Below the pieces are notes generated by a model that saw only the letters and a program-made list of their open reading frames with translations, did no database searches and was not told the origin of the DNA. The position numbers were made by a program, and so were the translations under genes. Below, one piece after another: positions 16,614 through 25,628 of a DNA stretch of 64,000 bases (the first letter of the stretch is position 1; every line of letters starts with the position of its first letter). Location of the stretch: NCBI GenBank assembly GCA_026314275.1, contig CP111109.1:620001-684000 (forward strand), given 5' to 3'. Origin of the DNA: JAGOEY01 sp017997515. GTDB taxonomy: Bacteria; Pseudomonadota; Gammaproteobacteria; Burkholderiales; Burkholderiaceae_C.

Positions 16614-17930
16614 ATGGACCTGACCCAAAGCTTCTTTCTCATCCTGCTGCTGATCGCGGCCAGCGCCTTCTTCTCGCTGGCCGAGATCACGCTGGCTGCG
16701 TCGCGCCGCCTGCGGCTGCGCCAGATGGCCGATGAGGGTGACCTGCGCGCCGAGCGGGTGATGCGCCTGCAGGAGCAACCGGGCCACTACTTCACCGTGG
16801 TGCAAATTGGGGTGAATGCCGTGGCCATCCTGGGTGGCGTAGTGGGTGAAGGCGCGCTCAGCCCCTACTTCACAGAACTGTTCTCACCCTGGCTGTCCTC
16901 CTCGCGTGCGGCCACACTCGGGTTCACCGCATCTTTCATCACCATCACCTCGGTTTTTATCGTCTTTGCCGACCTGTTCCCCAAGCGCCTGGGCATGGCC
17001 AACCCAGAACGCCTGGCGGTTCGCCTGCTGCCAGGCATGCTGATGCTGATGGTGGCGCTCAAACCGGTCGTCTGGCTGTTCAGCCGCAGCACCGACCTGC
17101 TGTTCAAACTGCTGGGCCTGCCCGCACAACGTGACGACCGCATCACGTCAGCCGACATCGTGGCCATGACCGAAGCCGGTGCCCAGGCCGGTGTGCTGGC
17201 CGTGCATGAGCAGCAGGCCATTGCCAACATCTTCGAGCTGGACACCCACACCGTCTCCAGCGCCATGTCGCAGCGCGAGCAGATCGCCTACTTTTTGCGC
17301 AACGACGACGACGCCGTGATCCGCCTGCGGATTGCCGCCGAGCCGTTCTCCACCTACCCGGTGTGTGAAGGCGACCTGGACCATGTGGTGGGGTATGTAG
17401 ACGCCAAGGACCTGTTCCAGCGCGTGCTGAACAACCAGCCCATTACGCTGGCGGACGACAGCCTGGTGCGCAAGGTGCTGATCCTGCCCGACCGGCTGAC
17501 GCTGGCCGAGGTGCTGGAGCAGTTTCGCCAGGTGCACGAAGACTTTGCCGTCATCGTGAACGAATACAGCCGGGTGGTGGGTGTTGTCACCCTGAACGAC
17601 GTGATGAGCACCGTGATGGCCGGGCTGGTGTCCCCCTTCGACGAAGAGCAGATCGTGCGCCGCGACGAAAACTCGTGGCTGATCGACGGCGTGACCTCCA
17701 TCCAGGACGTGCTGCGTGCGCTCAGCCTGGACGAGTTGCCACACCCCGAAGAGTACGAAACCCTGGCCGGCTTCCTGATGGTGATGCTGCGCCGCGTGCC
17801 CCGCCGCACCGACAAGGTGACCTGGGGCGGCTACACCTTCGAGGTGCTGGACGTGGACAGCTACCGCGTGGACCAGGTGATGGTGACCCGCACCCCGACC
17901 GACGCTGCGCCGCCTGCCATCCCTGATTAA
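16614..17930 (+). CDS. CNNM/CorC-type membrane protein (DUF21, CBS, transporter-associated domain)
   Basis: This 438-residue inner-membrane protein belongs to the family once called hemolysin-like, with roles in Mg2+ or Co2+ transport in some members. Order: DUF21 domain with about four membrane segments (residues 1-190), a CBS pair (about 210-340, YPVCEGDLDHVVGYVDAKDL; FAVIVNEYSRVVGVVTLNDV), and a C-terminal CorC_HlyC domain (TLAGFLMVMLRRVPRRTDKV). The transported ion cannot be read from the sequence. Confidence 0.88.
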   Translation: MDLTQSFFLILLLIAASAFFSLAEITLAASRRLRLRQMADEGDLRAERVMRLQEQPGHYFTVVQIGVNAVAILGGVVGEGALSPYFTELFSPWLSSSRAATLGFTASFITITSVFIVFADLFPKRLGMANPERLAVRLLPGMLMLMVALKPVVWLFSRSTDLLFKLLGLPAQRDDRITSADIVAMTEAGAQAGVLAVHEQQAIANIFELDTHTVSSAMSQREQIAYFLRNDDDAVIRLRIAAEPFSTYPVCEGDLDHVVGYVDAKDLFQRVLNNQPITLADDSLVRKVLILPDRLTLAEVLEQFRQVHEDFAVIVNEYSRVVGVVTLNDVMSTVMAGLVSPFDEEQIVRRDENSWLIDGVTSIQDVLRALSLDELPHPEEYETLAGFLMVMLRRVPRRTDKVTWGGYTFEVLDVDSYRVDQVMVTRTPTDAAPPAIPD

Positions 17931-17994
17931 TCAAGCCAAATAGTGCTGTAGCGCACGTCCATATTGCGCCAATAGCTACCAAATAGATAGCAAA
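17931..17994 (+). repeat. Family A dispersed repeat
   Basis: TCAAGCCAAATAGTGCTGTAGCGCAC leads to AATAGCTACCAAATAGATAGCA. It starts at the stop codon of the CNNM-type gene and is followed by a family B copy. Confidence 0.7.
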
Positions 17995-18030
17995 TTACGC
18001 CCAAATTTTGCGCAGCAAAACAGGGCAAAT

Positions 18031-18130
18031 CCAGCAGACGCCGTGGATCTGGCTTTGCCAGTCCACCAGCGTCGCCCCCTGCAAGGGGGTTGGCGAAAGC
18101 GGAACGAAGTCCGCGAAGCCTGGGGGTGTT
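18031..18130 (-). repeat. Family B dispersed repeat next to the transglycosylase stop
   Basis: CGTCGCCCCCTGCAAGGGGG and CGCGAAGCCTGGGGGTGTTC. On the minus strand its ACACCCCC end overlaps or abuts the stop codon of the lytic transglycosylase gene. Confidence 0.75.
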
Positions 18131-18771
18131 CAGATCTTCCAGTTTTTTTGCGCAGCGAATACCGCGTTTGGGTACGGCGCGCGCCCCCGGCTGCCGTTGT
18201 AGCGGCCCAGCGTCATGTACAGGTCGCCCTGCTCACGGTCCAGGTAATGCCGCAGGATCACACAGCCAAAACGCAGGTTGGTCTGCATGTGGAACAACTT
18301 TTCCGCGTCGCCGTCACCAATCACACGTGTCCAGAACGGCATCACCTGCATGTAGCCGCGGGCACCGACGGGCGACACGGCGAATTTGCGGAAATTGCTT
18401 TCCACCTGGATCAGCCCCAGCACCAAGCTGGTGTCGAGCCCGGCCCGTTTGCTCTCGTACCAGACCGACTGCAGGAAGTCCTTGCGCACCTCCAGCTCCG
18501 TCTTCTTGGTGCGCAGGCGCTCACTCATGGTGCCCAGCCAGCGCAGGTAAGCAATACGCGCCTCGGTACTGGCAAATTCAGGGGTGGGCGACGCCTGGTT
18601 GTTCACCGCCGCGCGCAAAGCGTTGCGCACCGAATCAACCAGCATCTCCTCGGCCTGACTGCCCGCGTGGGATTGCTGTGAAAACGATAGCGCAACCGGC
18701 AGAGCAGACAAGCGCAACAGGCAGTTTCTTCTTGAAAACTGCTGCGCGCCTGTGCCCCCCTCTGGCGTCAT
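18130..18771 (-). CDS. Lytic transglycosylase, SLT domain
   Basis: It should cut the glycan strands of peptidoglycan in the periplasm, making 1,6-anhydro ends. The N-terminus has a hydrophobic export segment (NCLLRLSALPVALSFS). The catalytic Glu is in GLIQVESNFRKFAVSPVGAR, followed by GYMQVMPFW, the classic SLT family 1 block. At 213 residues it is short, with only the catalytic domain. Its ATG overlaps the proS stop (ATGA), so the two are co-transcribed. Confidence 0.88.
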   Translation of the reverse strand: MTPEGGTGAQQFSRRNCLLRLSALPVALSFSQQSHAGSQAEEMLVDSVRNALRAAVNNQASPTPEFASTEARIAYLRWLGTMSERLRTKKTELEVRKDFLQSVWYESKRAGLDTSLVLGLIQVESNFRKFAVSPVGARGYMQVMPFWTRVIGDGDAEKLFHMQTNLRFGCVILRHYLDREQGDLYMTLGRYNGSRGRAPYPNAVFAAQKNWKI

Positions 18772-20510
18772 GCCGCCAAACGCCCACGGATGGACGCCAC
18801 CACATCGGCCACGGCCAGCTTGGTGGCTTCGGTGTCGCGGCGGTGCTGGTATTCCAGTTGGCCTTCTTTGAGGCCACGGTCCGAAATTACCAAACGGTGC
18901 GGCACACCAATCAGCTCCCAGTCGGCAAACATGGCACCGGGGCGCTCGCCGCGGTCGTCCAGCAGCACGTCCACACCGGCTGCCAGGAATTCCTGGTACA
19001 GCGCGTGGGCAGCGGCCTTGACCTCTTCACTGCGATCCATGCCAATCGGGCACAACACCAGCGTGAAGGGGGCAATCGCGTCGGGCCAGATGATGCCGCG
19101 CTCGTCGTGGTTCTGCTCGATGGCGGCGGCAGGCAGGCGCGTGATGCCGATGCCGTAGCAACCCATCTCCAGGAACTGCGGCTTGCCATTCACGTCGAGG
19201 AAGGTTGCGCCCATGGCCTGGCTGTATTTGGTGCCCAGGTAGAACACATGGCCCACTTCAATGCCGCGCTCGATGGCCAGCACACCTTGGCCGTCGGGGG
19301 ACGCGTCACCCGCCACCACGTTGCGGATATCGGCCACCAAGTCGGGTTCGGGCAAGTCACGCGCCCAGTTCACGCCGGTGATGTGGAAGTCGGCTTCGTT
19401 CGCGCCACAAATCCAGTCGGCCATCACGGCCACATCACGGTCGGCAACAATCTTCAGGGGCTTTTTCAGCCCGATGGGGCCGAGGTATCCGGGCTTGCTG
19501 CCAAAGTGGTCTTCGATCTCGGGCACGGTGGCAAAACGGAAGTCCGCCAGGCCGGGCAGCTTGCCCACCTTGACTTCGTTCATGTCGTGGTCACCACGCA
19601 GCAGCAGCAGCCACACCTGGGTCTTCACCACTTCACCCGCTTCGTTGCGCGTATCGGTGGCCAACACCAGCGATTTGACGGTGGTTTGCAGCGGCACAGC
19701 CAGCAGTTCAGCCACATCGGCGCAGGTGCTTTTGCCCGGCGTCGGTGTTTTGGTCAGCGCCTGTGCGGCAGCTGCGCGCGGAGCCTGTGGCTCCAGCGCC
19801 TGGGCTTTTTCCATGTTGGCGGCGTAATCGCTGCCGGGGCAGTAGACGATGGCATCCTCACCCGTGGCGGCAATCACCTGGAACTCTTCACTCAGGTCGC
19901 CCCCAATCGCGCCGCTGTCGGCCGCCACAGCGCGGTAGGTCAGGCCAAAACGATCAAAAATCTTGCGGTAGGCCTGCGCCATGACCTGGTAGCTGGCTTT
20001 GGCGCTGTCCTGGTCGCGGTCAAAGCTGTAGGCGTCTTTCATGGTGAACTCACGCCCGCGCATCAGACCAAAACGCGGACGGCGCTCGTCGCGGAACTTG
20101 GTCTGGATCTGGTAGAAATTTTTGGGCAGCTGCTTGTAGCTGCGGATTTCCTGGCGCGCGATGTCGGTCACCACTTCTTCGCTGGTGGGCTGCACCACGT
20201 AGTCACGCTCGTGCCGGTCCTTGATGCGCAGCAGCTCGGGGCCCATCTTCTCGAAGCGCCCCGTTTCCTGCCACAGCTCGGCAGGCTGGATGACGGGCAT
20301 CGACAGCTCCACCGCACCCGCGCGGTTCATTTCTTCGCGCACGATGGCTTCGACCTTGCGGATCACCCGCAAACCCATGGGCATGTAGGTGTAAATGCCT
20401 GCGCCCAGCTTCTTGACCAGGCCCGCGCGCATCATGAGTTTGTGGCTCACCACTTCGGCATCGGCGGGGGCTTCTTTGAGGGTGGAAATAAAGAACTGGG
20501 AGGCTTTCAT
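18768..20510 (-). CDS. proS: Prolyl-tRNA synthetase
   Basis: It charges tRNA(Pro) with proline in the cytosol. The 580 residues from MKASQFFISTLKE match the bacterial-type enzyme with an editing (INS) domain between motifs 2 and 3. Class II motif blocks include LGAGIYTYMPMGLRVIRKVE and FRDERRPRFGLMRGREF, with an anticodon-binding C-terminal domain. The earlier in-frame Met at 20570 lies beyond the conserved N-terminus. It is divergent from rppH. Confidence 0.95.
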   Translation of the reverse strand: MKASQFFISTLKEAPADAEVVSHKLMMRAGLVKKLGAGIYTYMPMGLRVIRKVEAIVREEMNRAGAVELSMPVIQPAELWQETGRFEKMGPELLRIKDRHERDYVVQPTSEEVVTDIARQEIRSYKQLPKNFYQIQTKFRDERRPRFGLMRGREFTMKDAYSFDRDQDSAKASYQVMAQAYRKIFDRFGLTYRAVAADSGAIGGDLSEEFQVIAATGEDAIVYCPGSDYAANMEKAQALEPQAPRAAAAQALTKTPTPGKSTCADVAELLAVPLQTTVKSLVLATDTRNEAGEVVKTQVWLLLLRGDHDMNEVKVGKLPGLADFRFATVPEIEDHFGSKPGYLGPIGLKKPLKIVADRDVAVMADWICGANEADFHITGVNWARDLPEPDLVADIRNVVAGDASPDGQGVLAIERGIEVGHVFYLGTKYSQAMGATFLDVNGKPQFLEMGCYGIGITRLPAAAIEQNHDERGIIWPDAIAPFTLVLCPIGMDRSEEVKAAAHALYQEFLAAGVDVLLDDRGERPGAMFADWELIGVPHRLVISDRGLKEGQLEYQHRRDTEATKLAVADVVASIRGRLAA

Positions 20511-20545
20511 TACGGGTGGGGTCTCGGCTATTCGGGCCAGTCCGC

Positions 20546-20573
20546 TTGCCGGGCGTAACGCGCCGTGCATAAT
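20546..20573 (+). promoter_or_regulatory. Likely sigma-70 promoter of rppH
   Basis: TTGCCG (20546-20551) and CATAAT (20568-20573) are separated by 16 bp, about 30 bp before the rppH ATG. The sequence fits reasonably but is not verified. Confidence 0.45.
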
Positions 20574-20602
20574 GGACTTAGTTTAAAAATTGGGGTTTGA
20601 TT

Positions 20603-21253
20603 ATGCTTGACCGGGACGGTTTTCGGCCCAATGTCGGCATCATCCTGCTCAACCAGAGAAACCAGGTATTTTGGGGCAAGCGCATCCGCACCCACAGCTG
20701 GCAGTTTCCGCAAGGTGGCATTGACCGGGGCGAAACCCCCGAACAAGCCATGTTCCGTGAGCTGCACGAGGAAGTTGGGCTGTTTCCGGACCATGTGCGC
20801 ATTGTGGCCCGTACCCGCGACTGGTTGCGCTACGAGGTGCCTGACCGGTTCATCCGGCGGGATGCGAGGGGCCATTACAGGGGCCAGAAACAAATCTGGT
20901 TCTTGCTGCAGCTGGTGGGACACGACTGGGATCTGAACCTGCGTGCCACCGACCATCCGGAGTTTGACGCCTGGCGTTGGAACGACTACTGGGTGCCGCT
21001 GGATGTGGTGGTGGAGTTCAAACGCGGCGTGTATGAAAACGCGCTGACTGAACTGTCACGCTATTTGCCACGTTTTGAGCAACGCAACCGCTTCCTGCGC
21101 AGCGGTATGCGGGTGCGTGAAACCACCGGCCCGGTCAACGGCCATCTGGGCATGTCCGGTACTTTTGAGCTTCCGCCAGGTGCGACGTTTGAGCCCGATC
21201 CGGGCACAGGCATCTCGCAGGAAGTGGAGCACCAGGCGCCCAAAGCGCCCTGA
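20603..21253 (+). CDS. rppH: RNA pyrophosphohydrolase
   Basis: It removes pyrophosphate from 5'-triphosphorylated mRNA, allowing RNase E-dependent decay. The Nudix box reads GGIDRGETPEQAMFRELHEE at about residues 38-57. The 216 residues from MLDRDGFRPNVGII are longer than E. coli RppH (176) through a C-terminal extension common in betaproteobacteria. A Met two codons upstream (20597) is also possible. It is adjacent to proS in many betaproteobacteria. Confidence 0.93.
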   Translation: MLDRDGFRPNVGIILLNQRNQVFWGKRIRTHSWQFPQGGIDRGETPEQAMFRELHEEVGLFPDHVRIVARTRDWLRYEVPDRFIRRDARGHYRGQKQIWFLLQLVGHDWDLNLRATDHPEFDAWRWNDYWVPLDVVVEFKRGVYENALTELSRYLPRFEQRNRFLRSGMRVRETTGPVNGHLGMSGTFELPPGATFEPDPGTGISQEVEHQAPKAP

Positions 21254-21331
21254 CATCAACTGGCAACGTCGCACCTGAGTCAGGCGCGTAGTGCTGACCA
21301 ACCTTGCGCAAAGCCTGAAAGGCAAGCGCCC

Positions 21332-21435
21332 TTCCAGCAAACACCGTGGATCTGGCTCCGCCAGTCCACCGGTGTTGCCCCCTGCAAGGGGGAAGGAGTA
21401 GCGGATACGCAAGTCCGCGAAGCTTGGGGGTGTGC
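21332..21435 (-). repeat. Family B dispersed repeat between rppH and proB
   Basis: GTTGCCCCCTGCAAGGGGG and TCCGCGAAGCTTGGGGGTGTGC. On the minus strand it starts about 3 bp after the proB stop codon. Confidence 0.75.
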
Positions 21436-21437
21436 AA

Positions 21438-22598
21438 TTACCGCGTGAGTACCAGGTTGTCCCGGTGCACCATCTCGGGCTCGGCCATGTAGCCCAGATG
21501 GCGCTCAAACTCGCTGGATGGTTTGCGGCAGATGAGCCGGGCCTCGGCACTCGCATAGTTGGCCAAGCCACGGGCCACTTCAGCGCCGTCCACATCGCGC
21601 ACAGCAATCACGTCGCCACGGGAGAACTCCCCTTCGACCGCCGTCATGCCAATGGGCAGCAGGCTTTTGCCTTCTTCGCGCAGTTTGGCTGCGGCACCGG
21701 CATCCACCACCACCGCGCCACGCAGCTGCAGGTGGTCCACCATCCACTGCTTGCGGGCCTGTTTTTTCTGGGTTTGGGCCACCAGCATGGTGCCGATCGG
21801 TTCACCCCGCACCAGCCGCACCAACGCGTCCGGCTCGCGCCCCCACGCAATCACGGTGGAGGCACCTGAACCGGCCGCGCGTTTGGCCGCCAGGATTTTG
21901 GTCAACATGCCACCGCGGCCAATGCTGGAGCCTGCGCCCCCCGCCATCAATTCCAAAGCAACATCCCCGGCCTGGGCTTCATCCACAAAAGTGGCGGACG
22001 GGTCTTTGCGCGGGTCGGCCGTGTACAGGCCCTTCTGGTCGGTCAGGATGATCAGCAGGTCGGCCTCGACCAGGTTGGCCACCAGCGCACCCAAGGTGTC
22101 GTTGTCGCCAAATTTGATTTCATCGTTGACGACGGTGTCGTTCTCGTTGATGACGGGCACCACACCCAGCTTCAACAGCGTAAGCAGGGTGGAGCGGGCA
22201 TTCAAATACCGCTCGCGGTCGGCCAGGTCACCGTGTGTGAGCAGCACCTGGGCACTGCCGAGTCCGTTTTCACGCAGCTTGGTTTCGTACATCTGCGCCA
22301 GGCCCATCTGGCCCACAGCGGCGGCAGCTTGCAGCTCGTTGATTTCCTGCGGGCGGGTGGTCCAGCCCAGGCGTTTCATGCCTTCGGCAATCGCCCCGCT
22401 AGACACCATGACAATTTCACGGTGGACGCCGCTGGCCACTTTGCCGTCCCGGCCTGTGAGTTCGGCCAGCTGGCGGCACCATTCACCAATGGCGACTTCG
22501 TCCAGGCCACGCCCTTCGTTGGTCACCAGGCTGGAGCCCACCTTCACCACAATACGCCGCGCGTCACGCAGGATATCGGCTGCAATTTTCGGATTCAT
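21438..22598 (-). CDS. proB: Glutamate 5-kinase
   Basis: It phosphorylates glutamate to gamma-glutamyl phosphate, the first step of proline synthesis. The N-terminal amino-acid kinase domain (VVKVGSSLVTNEGRGL; VSSGAIAEGMKRLG; NENDTV) is followed by a C-terminal PUA domain (about 290-386). The 386-residue length is normal. It lies downstream of rplU-rpmA-obgE in the same direction, the order seen in many beta- and gammaproteobacteria. Confidence 0.95.
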   Translation of the reverse strand: MNPKIAADILRDARRIVVKVGSSLVTNEGRGLDEVAIGEWCRQLAELTGRDGKVASGVHREIVMVSSGAIAEGMKRLGWTTRPQEINELQAAAAVGQMGLAQMYETKLRENGLGSAQVLLTHGDLADRERYLNARSTLLTLLKLGVVPVINENDTVVNDEIKFGDNDTLGALVANLVEADLLIILTDQKGLYTADPRKDPSATFVDEAQAGDVALELMAGGAGSSIGRGGMLTKILAAKRAAGSGASTVIAWGREPDALVRLVRGEPIGTMLVAQTQKKQARKQWMVDHLQLRGAVVVDAGAAAKLREEGKSLLPIGMTAVEGEFSRGDVIAVRDVDGAEVARGLANYASAEARLICRKPSSEFERHLGYMAEPEMVHRDNLVLTR

Positions 22599-22620
22599 TC
22601 TTGCCTCTGGCGCCCTAGGG

Positions 22621-22653
22621 ACAGGCGCATATAGCTATTATTTTTATAGCAAA
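22621..22653. repeat. Family A hairpin core between obgE and proB
   Basis: ATAGCTATTATTTTTATAGCA is the terminal hairpin of family A. The left GCCTCTAGCGC half is missing. Confidence 0.55.
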
Positions 22654-22656
22654 CGC

Positions 22657-23724
22657 TTATTCGGATGGAATGTCCACAAACCGGGGGTCGATTTCCTGCG
22701 GTTTTTCAGCGGTTTGCTCGGCTTTCACGTGCTGGTAGATCGCCTTGACCAGCGGCTCGCAGCCTTCACGTGTGAGCGCCGATATCTCGAACACCGGCCC
22801 TTTGAACTTGAAACGTTTGACGAAATCCTTGATCTTCGCGGCACGTTCGTCCGTGGCCACCATGTCGAGCTTGTTCAGCACAAGCCAGCGAGGTTTGTCG
22901 AAAAGACCCGCGTCGTATTTTTTAAGTTCACCCACGATGGCTTTGGCCTGCGCAACGGGGTCGACCGACTCGTCAAACGGTGCAAGGTCGACCACATGCA
23001 GCAGCAAACGGGTGCGCTGCAAATGGCGCAGGAAAAGGTGGCCCAAACCGGCACCTTCCGACGCACCTTCGATCAGGCCCGGCAAGTCGGCCACAACAAA
23101 ACTTTGTTCGGGACCGACGCGCACCACACCCAGATTGGGGTGCAAGGTGGTGAAGGGGTAGTCGGCAATCCGTGGACGGGCATTCGAGATGGCGCTGATG
23201 AAGGTCGATTTGCCTGCATTGGGCATGCCCAGCAGACCAACATCGGCCAAAACCTTCAACTCCAGCTTGACGCTGCGTTTTTCGCCGGGCCAGCCGGGTG
23301 TCTTCTGGCGGGGCGCGCGGTTGATGGCGCTTTTGAAGCGCATGTTGCCAAAACCGCCGTCGCCGCCTTTGGCGATGGTGATGACTTCACCATCGGTCAG
23401 CAACTCGAACAACACCTCTCCCGTCTCTACGTCCGAGATGATGGTGCCGACCGGCATCTTGAGGATGATGTCCTCACCGGCAGCACCAAACATGTCGGAG
23501 CCCATGCCGTGTTCGCCACGCTTGGCGTCGTGCCGGCGTGAGTAACGAAAATCTACGAGGGTGTTGAGGTTGGAGTCCGCTACGGCGAACACATGGCCGC
23601 CGCGGCCACCGTCTCCACCGTTGGGGCCACCAAATTCTTTGTACTTTTCATGCCGGAACGAGACGCAGCCGTTCCCGCCATCCCCGGCAGAGATGTCAAT
23701 AAAGGCTTCATCAACGAACTTCAT
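22657..23724 (-). CDS. obgE: Obg-family GTPase
   Basis: This conserved GTPase binds the 50S subunit and links ribosome assembly to growth. The N-terminal glycine-rich Obg fold (about 1-158, GNGCVSFRHEKYKEFGGPNG) precedes the G domain: P-loop GMPNAGKSTF, DLPGLIEGASEGAGLGHLFL for G3 and switch II, and NKLDMV (G4). The 355 residues are normal for the family. It is cotranscribed with rplU and rpmA, consistent with its ribosomal role. Confidence 0.96.
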   Translation of the reverse strand: MKFVDEAFIDISAGDGGNGCVSFRHEKYKEFGGPNGGDGGRGGHVFAVADSNLNTLVDFRYSRRHDAKRGEHGMGSDMFGAAGEDIILKMPVGTIISDVETGEVLFELLTDGEVITIAKGGDGGFGNMRFKSAINRAPRQKTPGWPGEKRSVKLELKVLADVGLLGMPNAGKSTFISAISNARPRIADYPFTTLHPNLGVVRVGPEQSFVVADLPGLIEGASEGAGLGHLFLRHLQRTRLLLHVVDLAPFDESVDPVAQAKAIVGELKKYDAGLFDKPRWLVLNKLDMVATDERAAKIKDFVKRFKFKGPVFEISALTREGCEPLVKAIYQHVKAEQTAEKPQEIDPRFVDIPSE

Positions 23725-23792
23725 GGAATTTCCTGTTTACAAAAAAGTGTCCGCGGACACTGTAGCCGACAAGGCATGTGCCCTGAAACGGC

Positions 23793-23816
23793 GAAGCCCC
23801 GACAAGGCGGGGCTTC
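23793..23816 (-). terminator. Hairpin between rpmA and obgE
   Basis: GAAGCCCCG and CGGGGCTTC form a 9-bp stem just after the rpmA stop, without a long U-run. It may reduce read-through from the abundant ribosomal genes into obgE. Confidence 0.6.
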
Positions 23817-23860
23817 GTAACTTCGACGTGTCGAAGCACGTATCCAAGCGAACCGAACGT

Positions 23861-24130
23861 TTAAGCCGCCTCAGCCACCGGAGTCACGTTGACAGCATGC
23901 TTGTTCAATGCACCGGTAACCTTGAACGACACGTGGCCGTCTACTAGGGCGAACAAGGTGTGGTCCTTGCCCACACCGACATTGCTGCCGGGGTGGAACT
24001 TGGTGCCACGTTGGCGCACGATGATGGAGCCAGCGCTGATGAGTTCACCGCCGAAAGCCTTCACACCGAGCATCTTGGGCTTGGAATCGCGCCCGTTTCG
24101 CGTTGAGCCGCCGCCTTTTTTCTGTGCCAT
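23861..24130 (-). CDS. rpmA: 50S ribosomal protein L27
   Basis: This 89-residue protein lies near the peptidyl-transferase centre. It starts MAQKKGGGSTRNGRDSKPKM with the usual basic glycine-rich N-terminus, without the cleaved extension seen in Firmicutes. It is 12 bp downstream of rplU. Its C-terminal segment (HAVNVTPVAEAA) is slightly longer than in E. coli. Confidence 0.97.
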   Translation of the reverse strand: MAQKKGGGSTRNGRDSKPKMLGVKAFGGELISAGSIIVRQRGTKFHPGSNVGVGKDHTLFALVDGHVSFKVTGALNKHAVNVTPVAEAA

Positions 24131-24142
24131 GACCTGTGCTCC

Positions 24143-24454
24143 TTAACCGGCGATCGCGCCGATTTGCAGTTCAGTGAACTGCTGGCGATGGCCTTGACGT
24201 TTCTGGTAATGCTTACGACGGCGCATCTTGAAGATGTGCACTTTGTCGTGCTTGCCGTGGGACAGCACTGTGACTGTCACCGTTGCGCCGGACACCAGGG
24301 GCGTACCCACTTTGATTTCAGAGCCGTTGCCGACTGCCAAAACATCAGTGATCACGATTTCCTGGCCTACGTCCGCAGCAATCTGTTCTACTTTAATTTT
24401 TTCGCCTGCAGCAACACGATACTGTTTGCCACCGGTTTTTATGACCGCGTACAT
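24143..24454 (-). CDS. rplU: 50S ribosomal protein L21
   Basis: This 103-residue early-assembling 50S protein starts MYAVIKTGGKQYRVAAGEKI and ends with the basic block KMRRRKHYQKRQGHRQQFTE. It is the first gene of rplU-rpmA-obgE, read from a strong promoter at about 24.5 kb through a leader hairpin. Confidence 0.97.
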   Translation of the reverse strand: MYAVIKTGGKQYRVAAGEKIKVEQIAADVGQEIVITDVLAVGNGSEIKVGTPLVSGATVTVTVLSHGKHDKVHIFKMRRRKHYQKRQGHRQQFTELQIGAIAG

Positions 24455-24475
24455 GTAAACCTCTTTAGATTGAGT

Positions 24476-24497
24476 TCTGCGGACGGATTTCCGCAGA
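24476..24497 (-). promoter_or_regulatory. Leader hairpin in the rplU 5' UTR
   Basis: TCTGCGGA and TCCGCAGA form a perfect 8-bp stem 22 bp upstream of the rplU ATG. It could be an autoregulatory or RNA-protecting element; it was not matched to a described L21 leader. Confidence 0.5.
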
Positions 24498-24504
24498 GCC
24501 CGCG

Positions 24505-24533
24505 ATTATAGCACCCAGACTATTTTTGACCAA
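24505..24533 (-). promoter_or_regulatory. Sigma-70 promoter of rplU-rpmA-obgE
   Basis: On the minus strand, TTGGTC (24533-24528) and TATAAT (24510-24505) are spaced by 17 bp. The position, about 50 bp before rplU, is good for a strong promoter. Confidence 0.7.
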
Positions 24534-24610
24534 GCACTGCTCCAATCGCAGCGGAGAGCATGCTGTCTCTTCCTATAATTCGCACACTTTTCTTTGCCCG
24601 CACCCGCGCC

Positions 24611-25594
24611 TTGACTGCATCCTCCCCCACCTCCTCTGCCGGACTTGCCACCATTGCCAATGACATGGCCGAAGTGGACAAGGTTATTGCCCGACGCCTG
24701 GACTCTGGCGTGCCCCTGGTGGGAGACATTTCCCGCTACATCATCGCCGCGGGCGGGAAGCGCCTGCGTCCCGCCTTGTTGTTGCTGGTGTGTGGTGCAC
24801 TGGGTTACACCGGGGACCAACGCTTCAACCTGGCCGCCGTAGTGGAGTTCATCCACACCGCAACCTTGTTACACGACGACGTGGTGGACGAGTCCACGCT
24901 GCGCCGTGGCCGCGCAACGGCCAACGAGGCCTTTGGCAACCCTGCCAGCGTGTTGGTCGGCGATTTTCTGTACTCCCGCGCCTTTCAGATGATGGTGGAC
25001 GCCCAGGACATGCGGATCATGGCCATCCTGTCGGACGCCACCAACATCATTGCCGAAGGGGAAGTCCAGCAACTGATGAACATGCATGACGCCACGCTGG
25101 ACGAAGTGGGCTACGTGCGGGTGATCCGCTCGAAAACGGCCAAACTCTTCGAAGCCAGTGCGCGGCTGGGTGCCATCCTGGCCAAAAGTTCTGCCACGAC
25201 CGAAGAAGCCTGCGCCAGCTATGGCCGCGCACTGGGCACAGCATTCCAGGTTATCGATGACGCGCTGGACTACGACGGCAATGCGCTGGAGATGGGGAAA
25301 AACCTCGGCGATGATCTGCGCGAAGGCAAGGTCACGCTGCCACTCATCGTGGCCATGCAGCGCGGCACACCGCAACAGCGTGACACCATCCGCACCGCCA
25401 TTGAGCAGGGAGCGACAGACACGCTGGACACCATCATTGCCATCGTCAAAGAGACCGGCGCCCTGACTGCCACACGTGAGGCAGCGGCAGCAGAAGCACG
25501 TATCGCCATCGCCGCACTGGACGGTTTTCCGGACACGCCCCACACAGCTACATTGCTACAATTGGCAGCCCAATTGCTGGACCGACGCAGCTGA
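24611..25594 (+). CDS. ispB: Polyprenyl (octaprenyl) diphosphate synthase
   Basis: It elongates farnesyl diphosphate to the side chain of ubiquinone. The aspartate-rich motifs are LLHDDVVDES (first) and IDDALDYDG (second). The TTG at 24611 (TASSPTSSAG) is chosen as start because a perfect TATAAT lies at 24574, inside any frame starting from the ATG at 24560; the latter would give 344 residues instead of 327. Divergent from rplU. Chain length cannot be read from the sequence; eight units is inferred from the family. Confidence 0.88.
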   Translation: MTASSPTSSAGLATIANDMAEVDKVIARRLDSGVPLVGDISRYIIAAGGKRLRPALLLLVCGALGYTGDQRFNLAAVVEFIHTATLLHDDVVDESTLRRGRATANEAFGNPASVLVGDFLYSRAFQMMVDAQDMRIMAILSDATNIIAEGEVQQLMNMHDATLDEVGYVRVIRSKTAKLFEASARLGAILAKSSATTEEACASYGRALGTAFQVIDDALDYDGNALEMGKNLGDDLREGKVTLPLIVAMQRGTPQQRDTIRTAIEQGATDTLDTIIAIVKETGALTATREAAAAEARIAIAALDGFPDTPHTATLLQLAAQLLDRRS

Positions 25595-25628
25595 CGCCAG
25601 CCAGCCTACAGCGCCCAAACAGCACCAC

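Noticed and set aside
18090..20558. 822-residue plus-strand frame opposite proS and the transglycosylase gene
   Set aside because: It covers two well-supported genes and a repeat on the other strand and has no recognisable domain.
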